A stretch of DNA of 64,000 bases, from the NCBI GenBank assembly GCA_027596075.1, contig JADGJC010000028.1, positions 1 through 64,000 on the forward strand, read 5' to 3'. Both the position numbers and the translations under genes were made by a program. Below the pieces are notes generated by a model. The model saw nothing but the letters and a program-made list of their open reading frames with translations. It did no database searches and was not told the DNA's origin. Positions 38,326 through 49,167 of the stretch are shown one piece after another. Each line of letters begins with the position of its first letter. Positions within the stretch are counted from its first letter, which is position 1. This stretch comes from Rhizophlyctis rosea (taxonomy: Eukaryota; Chytridiomycota; Chytridiomycetes; Rhizophlyctidales; Rhizophlyctidaceae).

Positions 38326-40153
38326 ATGTCGAACCCACCTCCTGCCATGTATCCTACCCCTGACAACCCGAACCAACAAAACATGCAGACCTATCCTCTA
38401 TACCCGAACGTGAATGTCCCCTACTCGCCTCAACAAGCTGCACAAAGTCCTCAACAAGGACCTTCGTACGCGGTTCCTCCTTTTGACCCGAACAACTTCA
38501 CTGTCCCCGCAACAACCTGCACCCTTATATCCCCTGACAACACTACTGCGCCCCTCGGTTACGGTCCACTGATCATTATCACGACTCAGAACCCTTACCC
38601 CGCTTCCCCGACAATCACTTTGGCTATTTCGGGTTGGGAGTTGCACCTTCCCATTACCAGCGCTAGAGCTGCTCGCGTTGAGGGTTGGGCGGGTGGTTCT
38701 TTGTATGATCTTTCCATTCCGCCCACCGCCAGACTGGTCAGACTTGACAACTCGTAAGTATTGACTGAGATTGGGGGATAAAAAAAAAGCAAGCGGAAGA
38801 TTGAAAGGAAAAGTGTTGGCGTTATCTTTAAACTTTGGTGCAGCAATGGTCACATTGTATGGTCACCATTTCTGATCACATTTTGCCATTGACAGTGCTT
38901 CATATGTCTTGCCCACATCCGCCGGTCGCATGCGCATCTTCATCGACCACACCACACCACCACCTCTTCTGCAAGCCTTTGAATCCGCTCTTGGCGTCCC
39001 ACGCCCGGAACAATCTTCTACCCTTCCACGCTACCACGAAGAGCACAAAAACCAGCTAGCACTAGTCGGCGAAAACGGCGAAGTCGTCGGCGTCGTTGCA
39101 GAAAATCTCCACCTCCAAGATGAACAAACCAACAACGTCGTGACCGCAGATGGAGCCGAAGCCGTCGTCATCGAACTGGACGAAACAAAGCTCCATGACC
39201 CCAAACGCGCATCGTACGTCCAAACCACCCAAATCGACGGCGCCGACAAACCCGTCCCAATCGTCGCCCACCCCGTCCGCAAACACGCCGCCCAAATCCT
39301 CTCCACAGCAGACTACATGTCCTCCGGCATCGTCACCGCCTCCTCCGTCATCGGCACGGGAATCATCAACGCCTCCGAAGCTCTCAAAAAACACATCACA
39401 CCCTCCGAAAAAGAACACACCGTCTCCCCCTCCGTCCTCAACGCCATGAAAAACGCCAACGAATTCACAGGCAAAACGGCCAAAGTGACAAAGACAGCCG
39501 TGAATACGCTTTTCGACGTTGCCATGGCCGTCGGACAAAAGGCTGGCTCAAGCCTCCGCCGCAAACCGAAAGAAGGCGCACCGCCTAAACAGAATTCGGC
39601 AGGGTGGGAGCTCCTTATGTCGACCGCCCAGGCTGCTGTGACGGTTCTTGATGCGGGGATGGAAGGCGCCAAGAGTATTGCGCGTGATACGGCTACTGCG
39701 ACGCATTCCCTTTTGAGACACAAATACGGGGACCAAGTCGCGGACGCCTTCTACCACTCCGCTGGTACAATCGGGAACATCGGATTAGTCTACTTTGACG
39801 CTAAGGGAGTCAGCAAACGCGCCTTTATCAAAAAGGCGGCAAAAGAGGCGGTATTGAGTGTTCGGATGAAGGATGGAAGGGTTGCGAGGTTGGGTGTTAA
39901 GGAGGGGGAGGGTGGGCAGCAGGTTGTTGATGCGGGGGGAAAGGATGGGGGTGTTGCGCAGGGGAAGGTGAAGGGTGGGTTGGGGAGTACGGGGGAGTTG
40001 AGTGGGGCGAAGGCGGCTGAGAGTGCGGGTGGGAGCCCGAGTGTGGGGAGTCCGTATGCGGGGCCGGCGGGGAGTCCGTATGGAGCGCCGGTGGGGAGTC
40101 CGTATCCGGGACCGGCGGGGAATCCGTATGCGGGGTCGGTTTCGAAGCAGTAG
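38326..40153 (+). CDS. spartin-like protein with a senescence domain
   Basis: Likely a lipid-droplet or endomembrane-associated protein related to animal spartin and plant ERD7/senescence proteins. Two exons (38326-38753 and 38896-40153, donor GTAAGT) join in frame to 561 aa. The first ~60 residues are Pro/Gln/Asn-rich, followed by a beta-rich part (ISGWELHLPITSARAARVEG, SLYDLSIPPTARLVRLDNS). The senescence domain covers about residues 265-430: ADYMSSGIVTASSVIGTGII, NEFTGKTAKVTKTAVNTLFD, AVTVLDAGMEGAKSIARDTA, SLLRHKYGDQVADAFYHSAG, TIGNIGLVYFDAKGVSKRAF. The tail is Gly/Ser-rich and ends in four 8-residue repeats of the GSPYAGPA type (40030-40140). No MIT domain is seen at the N-terminus, unlike human spartin. 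Confidence 0.85.
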
Positions 40154-40564
40154 GATGGTGTGACTTTCGAAGGATTTTGGACAGGATATCCAATTGTTTT
40201 GTTGTATACTTTCCGTACTATTAGTTCCATTCGATATCCTTTCTCGGTTGTTTCAATTTTTGTTGTAAGAAAAGAAAATGAGTTGATACCCATCGCCGAT
40301 GAGTTTCGTTTTGTGCCCCCAAAGCTAAGGGCATTGCGCTAAACGGCACGGCGATATCTCATGTTGCAAGTCAGGGAAGTATCTTTGTTGTGGTGTGACT
40401 TCCTTCACATTTTCCTGCAAATGGATTGTCTCAGCGTTCTTTTTTTTTTTTTTTGCGGGTTCCTACACTTAATTCTCATTTTGCCGCCGTTGTTCCCATC
40501 GCAAAGATGTCATCTGTACAAAGCCTGTTACCCCTAATGACCAATGGTAGTGTTTCAAGACTAG
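40154..40564. other. intergenic, contains a 16-bp T run
   Basis: 3' UTR side of the spartin gene. A homopolymer of about 16 T lies at 40439-40454. No gene seen. Confidence 0.45.
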
Positions 40565-40842
40565 GTGTCATACGACTACGGGTTACCGAAATATCCCTCT
40601 GCATTCGCACAAAATTTCTTTTTGGCGGTCCAGCAAGTGAACAACAGACTACTTGTGCCAACATGCGCGGACGACTGCTTGCCAGCAATCTTTGATGCGG
40701 AATCTGTAACAAAAGACACCAATTACCAAACCCCGGGAGTACCCTCTTGGGTTAGTTGGGATAATTTTCAGTCACTTTTGGGGCAAATTGCCTTAGCTAA
40801 GGGGCGCTGCTTTGGCGCTGTCATGGTTTGGAGTGCAGATTA
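40565..40842 (+). pseudogene. remnant of a GH18 chitinase C-terminal region
   Basis: An open stretch without a plausible start codon encodes YDYGLPKYPSAF, then NYQTPGVPSWVSWDNFQSLL and QIALAKGRCFGAVMVWSAD-stop. The last part matches the end of the GH18 TIM barrel, where a Y-D-x-x-x-S segment is followed by a helix and G-x-M-x-W-S-x-D. The catalytic DxxDxDxE strand is absent, so at most a fragment of the enzyme is present. Downstream Cys-containing frames (CFGKAPFCGGTKCCQGIQPK) could be further remnants. Family assignment rests on this short match. Confidence 0.4.
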
Positions 40843-42427
40843 AGACTCCGCCATGCACGGTCGATAGTCATCCAAATCTTTGCAAACAGTGCTCCCAATC
40901 AACAAGGCGGCACTCAAACTAGCTTTGACTGCAGCGGGGTGCGGTTGTTGACACAAATCTCTGAATGTTTTGGCAAAGCACCGTTTTGTGGTGGAACAAA
41001 GTGCTGTCAGGGTATCCAGCCGAAAAGCTCAACGACAGGATTATTGGGAAATCAGTCGTGACTCTGGACATGGTTGTTTCTTACGTGCCATTGACTACAC
41101 CTCACTGCCATTACCAGCGTCTCAGCTCATAGGTTTACGGAAGGTATGTCATCGAAGGCAATCTTTTCATCGGATTGTCCTAACTCAGGTTTCGGCGTCA
41201 GTGGATGGATCCGTTATCATTGGAACAAACATCCGGAAATCGCATCGATATTTTGTACTGTGGTTATCCTTTTTGTTTCTTGCTGCGTTCCCATGAGAGG
41301 AATACTTACAACACCGCGTGGGGTATGAAGAAATGTGATGTTTTGTGGTGTGCTAACATTGCGGAAGTGGATGAGTGTGGCGGGTTTCTTGGGAGGATTG
41401 CAATTACCTATGTTGGTGGGGATGCGGCGGATTTTCTCCATCTTCGACGCATGTTACTGGGCTACGATTTCTGGTCTTCTGGATGAGAGTATGTTCTGCT
41501 AGACAAAAAGGGACCGGTTCAATGAGCAATGGTCAGTGATGCAGATAGTGGTACATTGAGGTCGATGAGAAAACCAGAAAATCGAGATTCTGTTCGCGCG
41601 TGGGGATGATGGGATATGAATGTCCGAAATACTCGGACAGGCGACGGACGGGTTTGCACGGCTGCATGATGTCAAAGCTGTCTTGGTGTTGTCGCACAAG
41701 ATTGCACGGAGGGGTTGGGAGATGGGGCCTGGACCATTTCAATGACTTTTGCAGCCCGCGGGGAAGCAGAAGCCTTGCCCAGAAGTGCCTGTTTCTGGCC
41801 TATTCCACAAGCGCAATCTTTACGTTTCCCCTTCACAACATGATGCTGTGCGAATGGGAAGTCCCACACGAGGGCAACAATGAGGGACATAATTTTGAGT
41901 TCGCATTTATCGCGTAACAGCCCCTCTCGATGACATCGCTGTCGTCCATTCGTCATATAATGGATCGGACTGGACGGAGCCATCTTGAATAATCCGGACC
42001 ATCCGAAATTCGGGACTTCGGAGGGCTTGACGATCGACCATATGCCCCTATAAATTGGATCAGCGTGCAATCATTTTTGGTGGCACCCCACACTCAACTA
42101 TATCTCCACAGTTGAACCACCTCCGCTTGCCCCCATTTTCCACACGTACCGGTTATTTCAACTGACCCCCCCCCCCCCTTTGTCCTGACCCCTGCTTTGT
42201 CCTGCGCCGGTACACGTTGGAAATAGGTGAAACCTAGATCACTCAGCCCTGAAATATGCGCAGAGAAAACTGCTGGGTTTCCCCGCATGACGAATTTGCA
42301 CATCGCTGACCGCGTATTCAGCAAAACAAAGACCGCTTGCAGCGTGGATGTTGCTCCCCTATACTCCTAATCTCCAATTTCACATAGAAACTTACCTACT
42401 TTGCTGTATCTTCTGGTGTCCTAAAAG
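40843..42427. other. intergenic, possible decayed coding remnants
   Basis: Short plus-strand frames such as AWGMKKCDVLWCANIAEVDE at about 41320-41480 look weakly protein-like but cannot be tied to a gene. A run of 11 C occurs near 42168-42178. Confidence 0.35.
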
Positions 42428-44737
42428 ATGCCCAGGAACAGAGTGTTCCGTAGTATCACTCTTGACCGCCTCCTTCCCAACTTCCAATCCATATGGACCC
42501 GTGCCCGAGGTCCCCTCGTTTACTTCTGTATCAGCAGCACTGTCTTTCTCGGTCTACTCCATGCATGGGTAACACTCCTCCCCGTGCCAAGATCCATGTT
42601 GCGGCGAGCAGAAGAAGGGACCCAACCATCAACCATCCACACCGATCTCGGTACAATAAGACCAAGAGTCGCCTCACCCTGGTCGGACGGCATCATCGGC
42701 GTATCATACTTCGCCATACCCTTAGAGCTATCAGTATTCCTCTGGCGACTTCCCAAAACATCATTCTACCAGAAAGTAGTCATAGTCCTATTCGTATGCT
42801 TCATAGCCTTTTGCGGAATCGGGCATTTATTAGATGCAGCGGGCGCGGACGTAAAGCTCGTTATCATCGATCGGCACATGACCGCTGGAGTGTCAGCCCT
42901 CACAGCGCTCCTTTCGCCTATCGTGTTATACTACATCGCCGAAGCGGTTTTACGTGCAATGAGGGAGAGGGAGCTACTGAGAAAGCAGATGGACATGTTG
43001 ACGGACGCGCAGGCCATGGCTCACTTGGGGAACTGGGAGATCGAAATTGAGGACAAGAAGCTGGGAGCTATCATCGGTTCTGACGAGTGGTTTCGTGTTT
43101 TGGGAATTGAGAGACGGGAAGGGGAGGTAACAGACGACGAAGCTGGGGAAGGGCAATTATCGGATGAGAGTGGGGATGTAGAGCATGGGGATTCGGAAAG
43201 GACGTTGCTGACGGGAATGGATCTTGAGAGTGGACCCATTGAACTCCTGTTGAAACCACATCACGTACCCGATACATCATCACGTAACAATCGACTCACT
43301 ATGGAACACCTCCTGACCCTCATCGATGAACCCGACCGCGACGTTGTGGAAAATGCCGTTCGCGCAGCGGTGGAGCATGGGCAGATTTACCACATCGAGA
43401 CTAGGGGTCATCGCGAATGTGACGGGCGGCCAATCGTCATTCGGTCTTTCGGAAAACCAATATACCGTGATGGGCAGATTGTAGGTCTCCGCGGTACGGC
43501 GCAGGACATCACGGAGGAAGTTCGGAAGAACAGGGAATTGAGCGAGGCGAAGGATAAGGCGGTGTTGGAGAGTGCGCACAAGGATATATTTCTGGCGACG
43601 ATGAGTCATGAGTTGCGGACGCCTTTGACTAGTATCATTGGACATATTGAGTTGATCGAAGAGACGCAACTTGATGAACGGCAACGGGAATGCGTCACAC
43701 ATGCTAGATTAGCTGCGGTTTCCTTGCTCTCCCTCATCAATGACGTGCTAGATTACAGTAAACTCGTAGCCGGGATGATAGAGTTAGAAAAGCAGCCAAT
43801 CGATATCGGGAGGGTGTTGGCGGATCTTAGTGTCATCGCGAAAACCTTGCGGCAGGATGTGAAGCTGACGTTACAACCCTATCGGGGTCCGGTCATTCTG
43901 GCGGATGCAACGAGGCTTCGGCAGATTCTTGTGAACTTGGTTGGGAACGCGTTGAAGTTTACGCATGCTGGGAGGACGGTTACGGTTTCTAATCGGTGGG
44001 ATATTGTGTCTACTAGGTCAAAGGACGGAATGGAGGAGCCTTCTCGTTGTCGGGTTACGGTTACGGTGGAGGATACGGGGATCGGGATGAGCCCGGAGGT
44101 CATGTCGCGGCTGTTCACTCCATTTTCGCAAGGGGACTCTTCGACAAGTAGGCGGTTTGGCGGCACGGGGCTCGGATTGTCGATTGTGAAGAAAATCCTG
44201 GATGCAATGGAGGGAACGATAGTGGTGCGATCTACTGAAGGGGTTGGATCTACGTTTGAGGTTACGTTCGAGACACCTCTTGCGACAGGTTGTGCAATGT
44301 CTAACGGGCAAATGGAGGACACTCGGGTCGGTGAGAAGCCTGGCGTGCGTAGAGTTCTGTTGGCGGAAGATAATATCATTATTCAGAAATTAGTGCGTCA
44401 GATGTTGGGGCATGTTCCAGTCGTAGATGCAGTCGATAACGGAGCAGAGGCGGTACAGTTCATTCAGAGTAGGGATCCTTACGACGTCCTCCTTTGCGAC
44501 CTCAACATGCCTATTATGGATGGACTGGAAGCTACTAAGCAGATAAGGGCGTTGGAGAAGGGGCGACGCGGACAGCTGCGAATTATTGGGTTGACCGCCA
44601 ACGCGTTCAAGTCTGACAAAGAAGCCTGCTTCAATGCGGGCATGGACGATTTCCTAAGCAAACCTTTCAAAAAGTCAGCACTGTTGGCGGCGGTGGAGGC
44701 AGTCGGGCTGGCACAGTCTTGTCCAAATGGTTCATAG
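42428..44737 (+). CDS. hybrid histidine kinase with ethylene-receptor-like membrane domain
   Basis: A sensor kinase expected to sit in an internal or plasma membrane and feed a His-Asp-His relay. The single exon encodes 769 aa. Hydrophobic helices lie at about residues 29-52, 88-108, 116-138 and 151-175. The last three align with plant ETR1: SDGIIGVSYFAIPLEL keeps the Asp, Tyr, Ile and Pro of helix 1 (D87, Y94, I97, P98), and FCGIGHLLD keeps the copper-binding Cys and His (C129, H133). A PAS-like region follows (AHLGNWEIEIEDKK, then REVIVGLRGTAQDI-type end), then MSHELRTPL with phospho-acceptor His394, the ATPase boxes (LVNLVGNALKFTHAGR, VEDTGIGMSPEVMSRLF, RRFGGTGLGLSIVKKIL), and a receiver domain with phospho-acceptor Asp691 (DVLLCDLNMPIMDGLEA) and conserved Lys (DDFLSKPFKK). 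No GAF domain is evident. Start ATG 42428. Confidence 0.9.
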   Translation: MPRNRVFRSITLDRLLPNFQSIWTRARGPLVYFCISSTVFLGLLHAWVTLLPVPRSMLRRAEEGTQPSTIHTDLGTIRPRVASPWSDGIIGVSYFAIPLELSVFLWRLPKTSFYQKVVIVLFVCFIAFCGIGHLLDAAGADVKLVIIDRHMTAGVSALTALLSPIVLYYIAEAVLRAMRERELLRKQMDMLTDAQAMAHLGNWEIEIEDKKLGAIIGSDEWFRVLGIERREGEVTDDEAGEGQLSDESGDVEHGDSERTLLTGMDLESGPIELLLKPHHVPDTSSRNNRLTMEHLLTLIDEPDRDVVENAVRAAVEHGQIYHIETRGHRECDGRPIVIRSFGKPIYRDGQIVGLRGTAQDITEEVRKNRELSEAKDKAVLESAHKDIFLATMSHELRTPLTSIIGHIELIEETQLDERQRECVTHARLAAVSLLSLINDVLDYSKLVAGMIELEKQPIDIGRVLADLSVIAKTLRQDVKLTLQPYRGPVILADATRLRQILVNLVGNALKFTHAGRTVTVSNRWDIVSTRSKDGMEEPSRCRVTVTVEDTGIGMSPEVMSRLFTPFSQGDSSTSRRFGGTGLGLSIVKKILDAMEGTIVVRSTEGVGSTFEVTFETPLATGCAMSNGQMEDTRVGEKPGVRRVLLAEDNIIIQKLVRQMLGHVPVVDAVDNGAEAVQFIQSRDPYDVLLCDLNMPIMDGLEATKQIRALEKGRRGQLRIIGLTANAFKSDKEACFNAGMDDFLSKPFKKSALLAAVEAVGLAQSCPNGS

Positions 44738-45446
44738 GCGCCTTCACCGAAGAAGTCTTTCTCCCTACTTGGCGAACCCCTCCAGTAAGCGTGGCTTCTT
44801 GTGTGTATCACCTCGCAAAACTCCGTTAGAATAGCATGGGTAGGTGCATCACCGTTCGTTGGCGATGTCACGGAGGGAGCAGTCATGCTTGGATAGTCAA
44901 CCGATGTCAGAGTATGGAGGTAACATAACTTAGGTGTTGGGCGGGACCAGGGGTGGGATCGAGGGGAGGGTCGCAGGGTTGTTCGCAGGGGGCAGGGGAC
45001 GGCTGTGGTGGGACAGCGATCTCAAGAAGATCTGGCCTTGTAGTATAGAGAACATTCATATTCTTGTTCATAATGCACAAACCCATGTAATTGATCCCGT
45101 CATCATGTACATATATCTTATTCATCTTTCTAGATAGAGCTCGGTGTTTTGATTAACAAAGCATATTCAAGCTGTAAGGTCTTGATTGTAGTGGTCACAT
45201 TGCTGAAGACATTAGAGATCCTGCGTCTGCAGATGAACTACAGTGCCCCCGAAGACCAATGAGACGGAATACGATTATGACACTACATTACGCCTACCGG
45301 GGGTTTCGATGAGGGTGATGAACTCACATATTGAAACCGATATTGACACCACCTCAAAGCCAAGGGCATTGATGTTCACCCACACGAAGCTCTCTCCCAC
45401 ACCGAAACTGATTCAACAGTTTCCCAGCTTCAGCTTGGCCAGTCAT
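44738..45446. other. intergenic between convergent genes
   Basis: No gene supported. The plus-strand frame at 45243-45809 is antisense to the decayed HET gene. Confidence 0.4.
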
Positions 45447-46872
45447 CACCCTTCCGATTCCGTAATTTCTACCATCTTTCCATGTACGTCCGCTTCCCAA
45501 AGATCGACCAATTCACCGCCATCAGTAGTATATTCAAAGTCCGTTCAATCGACGTATTTGACTGGAGGTCTTCCCCGCCCATCATCCAATTTGAAGGTAC
45601 AAGTCGAGCCCAGTGTGATCTCCACAGACTCATTTGTGACATCGACAAGCGGTTTCGAACCCAACGTCAGGGGACCTCAGTCTTTTATGTGCTCTCCGTC
45701 GGGTGCGAGTACAATCATCTGCGATCCTACGTTCACTACCAAATCTCCCTTCCAAACACGCCTCGCCGCGTACGACTCCGCCCACACCCGAACCCCATCC
45801 TCATCATGAAATGAAACCTGATCGTTCACCTTTCTCCCCTTTGCCGCCACAGGTCTCAAACTTAGCAAAAACTACCCGTCCCACCACGCGATCCTCAAAA
45901 CATACGCGACAGGCGATAGTTGTATTCTCAAATTCGCATCTACTTGTCGACAGTCGATAGAAACATGTCTGTGGTGCTCGCAGATCGGGGACAAGACCAG
46001 ACGCTTTGCCATGGAACGTGAAGCATGAGAATCCCCGATGATGAGCACATATCGCCGCAAACAGGTCCCTGGTAGTACTTGCAAGGTCCCTACCATACTC
46101 TGCTTTCAGCGTTGTAACCCATCCCATTCGCTGGAAAATACCCAGCGGCCCGTAGATCTTATCCTGCAAGACAGAACATTCGCGAACAACTAAGCTCATT
46201 AATGATCCACGCGAACCGTTCTTCCTCAGGCGCTTTCCAAAAGTTGTCCCCAACAAAATCTACATACGCCGCCGTGCACTTCTCTACCGCTAACTCCCTC
46301 CAATCTCCTACACTAGAATGACGTGATATGATCTGCGCAAGCTCGTCCTGCCGCATCCACATTTCCGCAATCGTGTCGTAGAAAAACAACTTCCGAGCTA
46401 ACATTCCTTCCTGCAAGCACCAGACCCGCTTTGACCATATGGAGCGTGTGGCGGCGATGGGGGTTGTTGGGAGGGTGGTGGGATCAAGCGGATGACGAGG
46501 GAGGTCGGGTTCTAGCCAGACGATGACGGCCAACCCGTTGGAGAAGTACTCTGTCATGCGGGACACATTGACTTCTTGGTCATGGATGGAGTCTTGGTCG
46601 ATGCACAGGACGTCTATCCAAACGTGTGTGGCGGCGAAAAGGCCTCGGGACTTTGCTTCGTGGAGTTTGTCGACCATGTTTGGTAATTTATCCTTGGTGC
46701 GCAAGGGTATCTTCCAGGAAACTCCGTCTGTATCGGTGGCTTCCCGGGAGGTGGTTGCCCATACGTGCGACACACAGATCCAAGGGTTGAGAAAATCGGG
46801 GGATGGGGAGATGACACGCTTGCGGTCAAGGTCATATAGCCGTGGTGGTACGGTGCGTTGAATGGCAAGCAT
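45447..46872 (-). pseudogene. decayed HET-domain (heterokaryon-incompatibility-type) gene 1
   Basis: ATG 46872 opens MLAIQRTVPPRLYDLDRKRV, then the HET domain: FLNPWICVSHVWATTS (H in the SHxW motif), THVWIDVLCIDQDSIHDQEV (W-I-D-x-x-C-I-D-Q), ATRSIWSKRVWCLQEGMLAR (W-x-x-R-x-W-x-x-Q-E). In fungi such domains trigger cell death after non-self recognition. The frame then shifts at about 46180-46210 before LQDKIYGPLGIFQRMGW, a typical D-x-I-Y-x-x-L-G continuation. Further downstream, in one frame, coding-like sequence (DQVSFHDEDGVRVWAESYAA) is cut by TGA at 45677-45679 and again at 45545-45547, and reaches a final TGA at 45447. Unless these are errors, only a truncated product is possible. Confidence 0.78.
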
Positions 46873-47271
46873 GTCGATGGTACCACACTAGTCTGGTGAT
46901 TGGATTGAGGAAGGGACAAGTTAAAGAAAATATTTGTCATTGCTGCACCTTCATTGAACATACTCATATCCAAGACTCCTTTGTTAACTTTCTCTCAACT
47001 CACAGCTACTTACGTTCGCAGGAGGGTGTCACAATCATGACAGCGTCCGTAGGAAAAGGTCGTAACAGAATTCGCAGTCCCAATTTCGGGGTCTCCACCA
47101 AGTTCATGGAGATAGATACCAGAATCATATGAAAAAAACAATCAAAGAAACGAACGAACCAGGATACCTTGAGTTGGACAGTTCGAAAACTACCAAAATC
47201 CCTCCTAAACTGGCCTCAACCAAACCAGGACTGTAAAACGCGTCTCCTGCGCCACATGGTGATGCCTCATT
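46873..47271. other. intergenic, no gene seen
   Basis: Short stretch between the HET gene start and the end of the next minus-strand gene. Confidence 0.4.
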
Positions 47272-48540
47272 CTAACCCGTCTCCTCAATCCACCACAATC
47301 GACTCCTCCCCCTCCTTGCCTCACCACCCACCTCACTATCCTCCACAGCCCACACCACGCCCACCATCCCCTTATCCCTCTCAACCCTCACCTCCCTCTT
47401 CCCATACCTACAAATCCTAGCTAAACACCAATAAAACTCCATCAAATCGTCAGAATCCAACAGATTCTTCACACCCCCAACAGAAACAAAGAATCCCAAC
47501 CTCCATTTCCCGCCCTCATCATCCGCGGAAAACATCTCAGCCCGCATAGTGAGGATGCAGTACGTATAGCCTCCAAAGAGGATTCCGAAGATTCGTGTGT
47601 GGTGTGGGGGTAGATGGTGTTCTTTGATGGATGTGGAGAGTGTTGCGCGCATGTGGGTTAGGAGGTTGTGGAAGTTTGGGTGTGATATTGCGTGGTTTTG
47701 CATGCAGTGAGGGGAGTCTTTTGTGAACAGCAGAGGTGCACGTAACGTGACGGTTCGAACGATGTCGATACGTAAGTCTGGGAGGTCGGATTCCGAAGAT
47801 GACGCGGCGTGATGGTTGAACCCGATAACTTGTGGGGGGAAGTAGACGTCCAAAACGCGGGAATACAGTTTCCATCCCCACTCGGTCGTTGACGCTTAAT
47901 TCGGCAGCGTGGCCCGCATCTGACACTCCAAGATGCTTTTACGGATGGAAGGAAGGTAATAGAGTATGGACGTCGGGATGTAGTCCGATAGGTCGACGGA
48001 AGGTAGGACGTCGCGTGCGGTTGTCAATAAGGTTATGATTTCCTCGAACGCCGTTAAGACGTCCACGTTCTTTCTCCCATCAGGTATGGCCATACCACCA
48101 AAAATCCTTTCCAACGCCTTATCAACCTCTGCCGGCAACTCCCACCAACCAATATCCCACTCCTCCCATACGACCCGGCATTTGATGTTCAACTCCTCTA
48201 AGTTCGAACGCCAGCGTTTGTTGGTAACCCCAGTGAGAGCTGCAGGCAATGGGGTCTGTAGCAGCACTTGCACCCATTGCTGATCCAAGCGGGGTTCTTC
48301 AGCATAGTAAATAGACGCACCATCCGGCAAAGACGCCAATCCCACACCGTCCGTCAAAGCATCGACACCATCAACGGTATAAAAAACAAAGTCGGGTGTC
48401 GCTCTTGCCTCCTTCTTCATAAGTTTAGACTTCAAAATCGCTTGTATGTCGGTGCTATCATCGAGTTCTGTTTTTATTGGCGGCAGTATGGATGTAAAGC
48501 GGTATTGAGAGAGCGGATACAGTGATATGTGGGGAGCCAT
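47272..48540 (-). pseudogene. unidentified ~420-aa gene with one in-frame stop
   Basis: ATG 48540 opens MAPHISLYPLSQYRFTSILP and continues with balanced protein-like sequence (NKRWRSNLEELNIKCRVVWE, ALERIFGGMAIPDGRKNVDV, SIRKSILECQMRATLPN) to a TAA at 47896-47898. The same frame continues without another stop to 47272: ASTTEWGWKLYSRVLDVYFP, IFGILFGGYTYCILTMRAEM, GGVKNLLDSDDLMEFYWCLA. Both halves look like one protein. A 30-nt segment with GT and AG ends (GTCAGATGCG to GAATTAAG) would remove the stop in frame, but it is far shorter than introns elsewhere here. The alternatives are a nonsense mutation or a sequencing error. No domain recognised. Confidence 0.55.
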
Positions 48541-49167
48541 GTTACTTGGGTGACTTGATGGTGTTAAGGGGGTGTGCGGGTCCCAGGATGAACGACTGTC
48601 GATGTATGTGTAGATCTTTGGCAATAAGTTCAGGAGCGAGTTGTCCCAGTCGTCAGCTTTGAAAAAAAAACGCGTCGGCTAAGCCACCCAACCTTGAATG
48701 ACCCCACTGGATCAACACATTTGATTGCCGGGCATGACGAAAGAGGGGTACGATGCGCTAATAATAGCCTTTCTAGCGCACGCCGCTGAAGCTTCGGAGT
48801 CGTGAACACCGGTGTCCCGCAAACAACACACAAACAGACACACACACACACACAATTTCAATGCGATCCCCCACCACATGAACGTTCCCGGATATTCATT
48901 GACCACCAGGATACAGATGAAATAGAAGTGCAGATCAAAGCAAAAAATTTGTACATCTTTACCGCCTCGAAATCAGGCAATACAAAATATAAAGAAGCAA
49001 ACAAACGCCTGCGAAACATACAGTACCACGCATACACAAACACGGGAAAAGAAGAGACGCCTTGCGCACACCAAACAAGCCACAACCCCTCACAAAATCT
49101 AACTTGACACCCCTAGCATCATCATTCCCCCGCCACATCCACCAACCCCCTCTTCTCCCCCTCAACA
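48541..49167. other. intergenic with a (CA)n microsatellite
   Basis: A CA dinucleotide run of about 16 bp sits at 48838-48854. Otherwise no feature. Confidence 0.5.

Noticed and set aside
45243..45809. 188-codon plus-strand gene
   Set aside because: It lies antisense to HET gene 1, whose minus-strand reading is more protein-like despite its stops.
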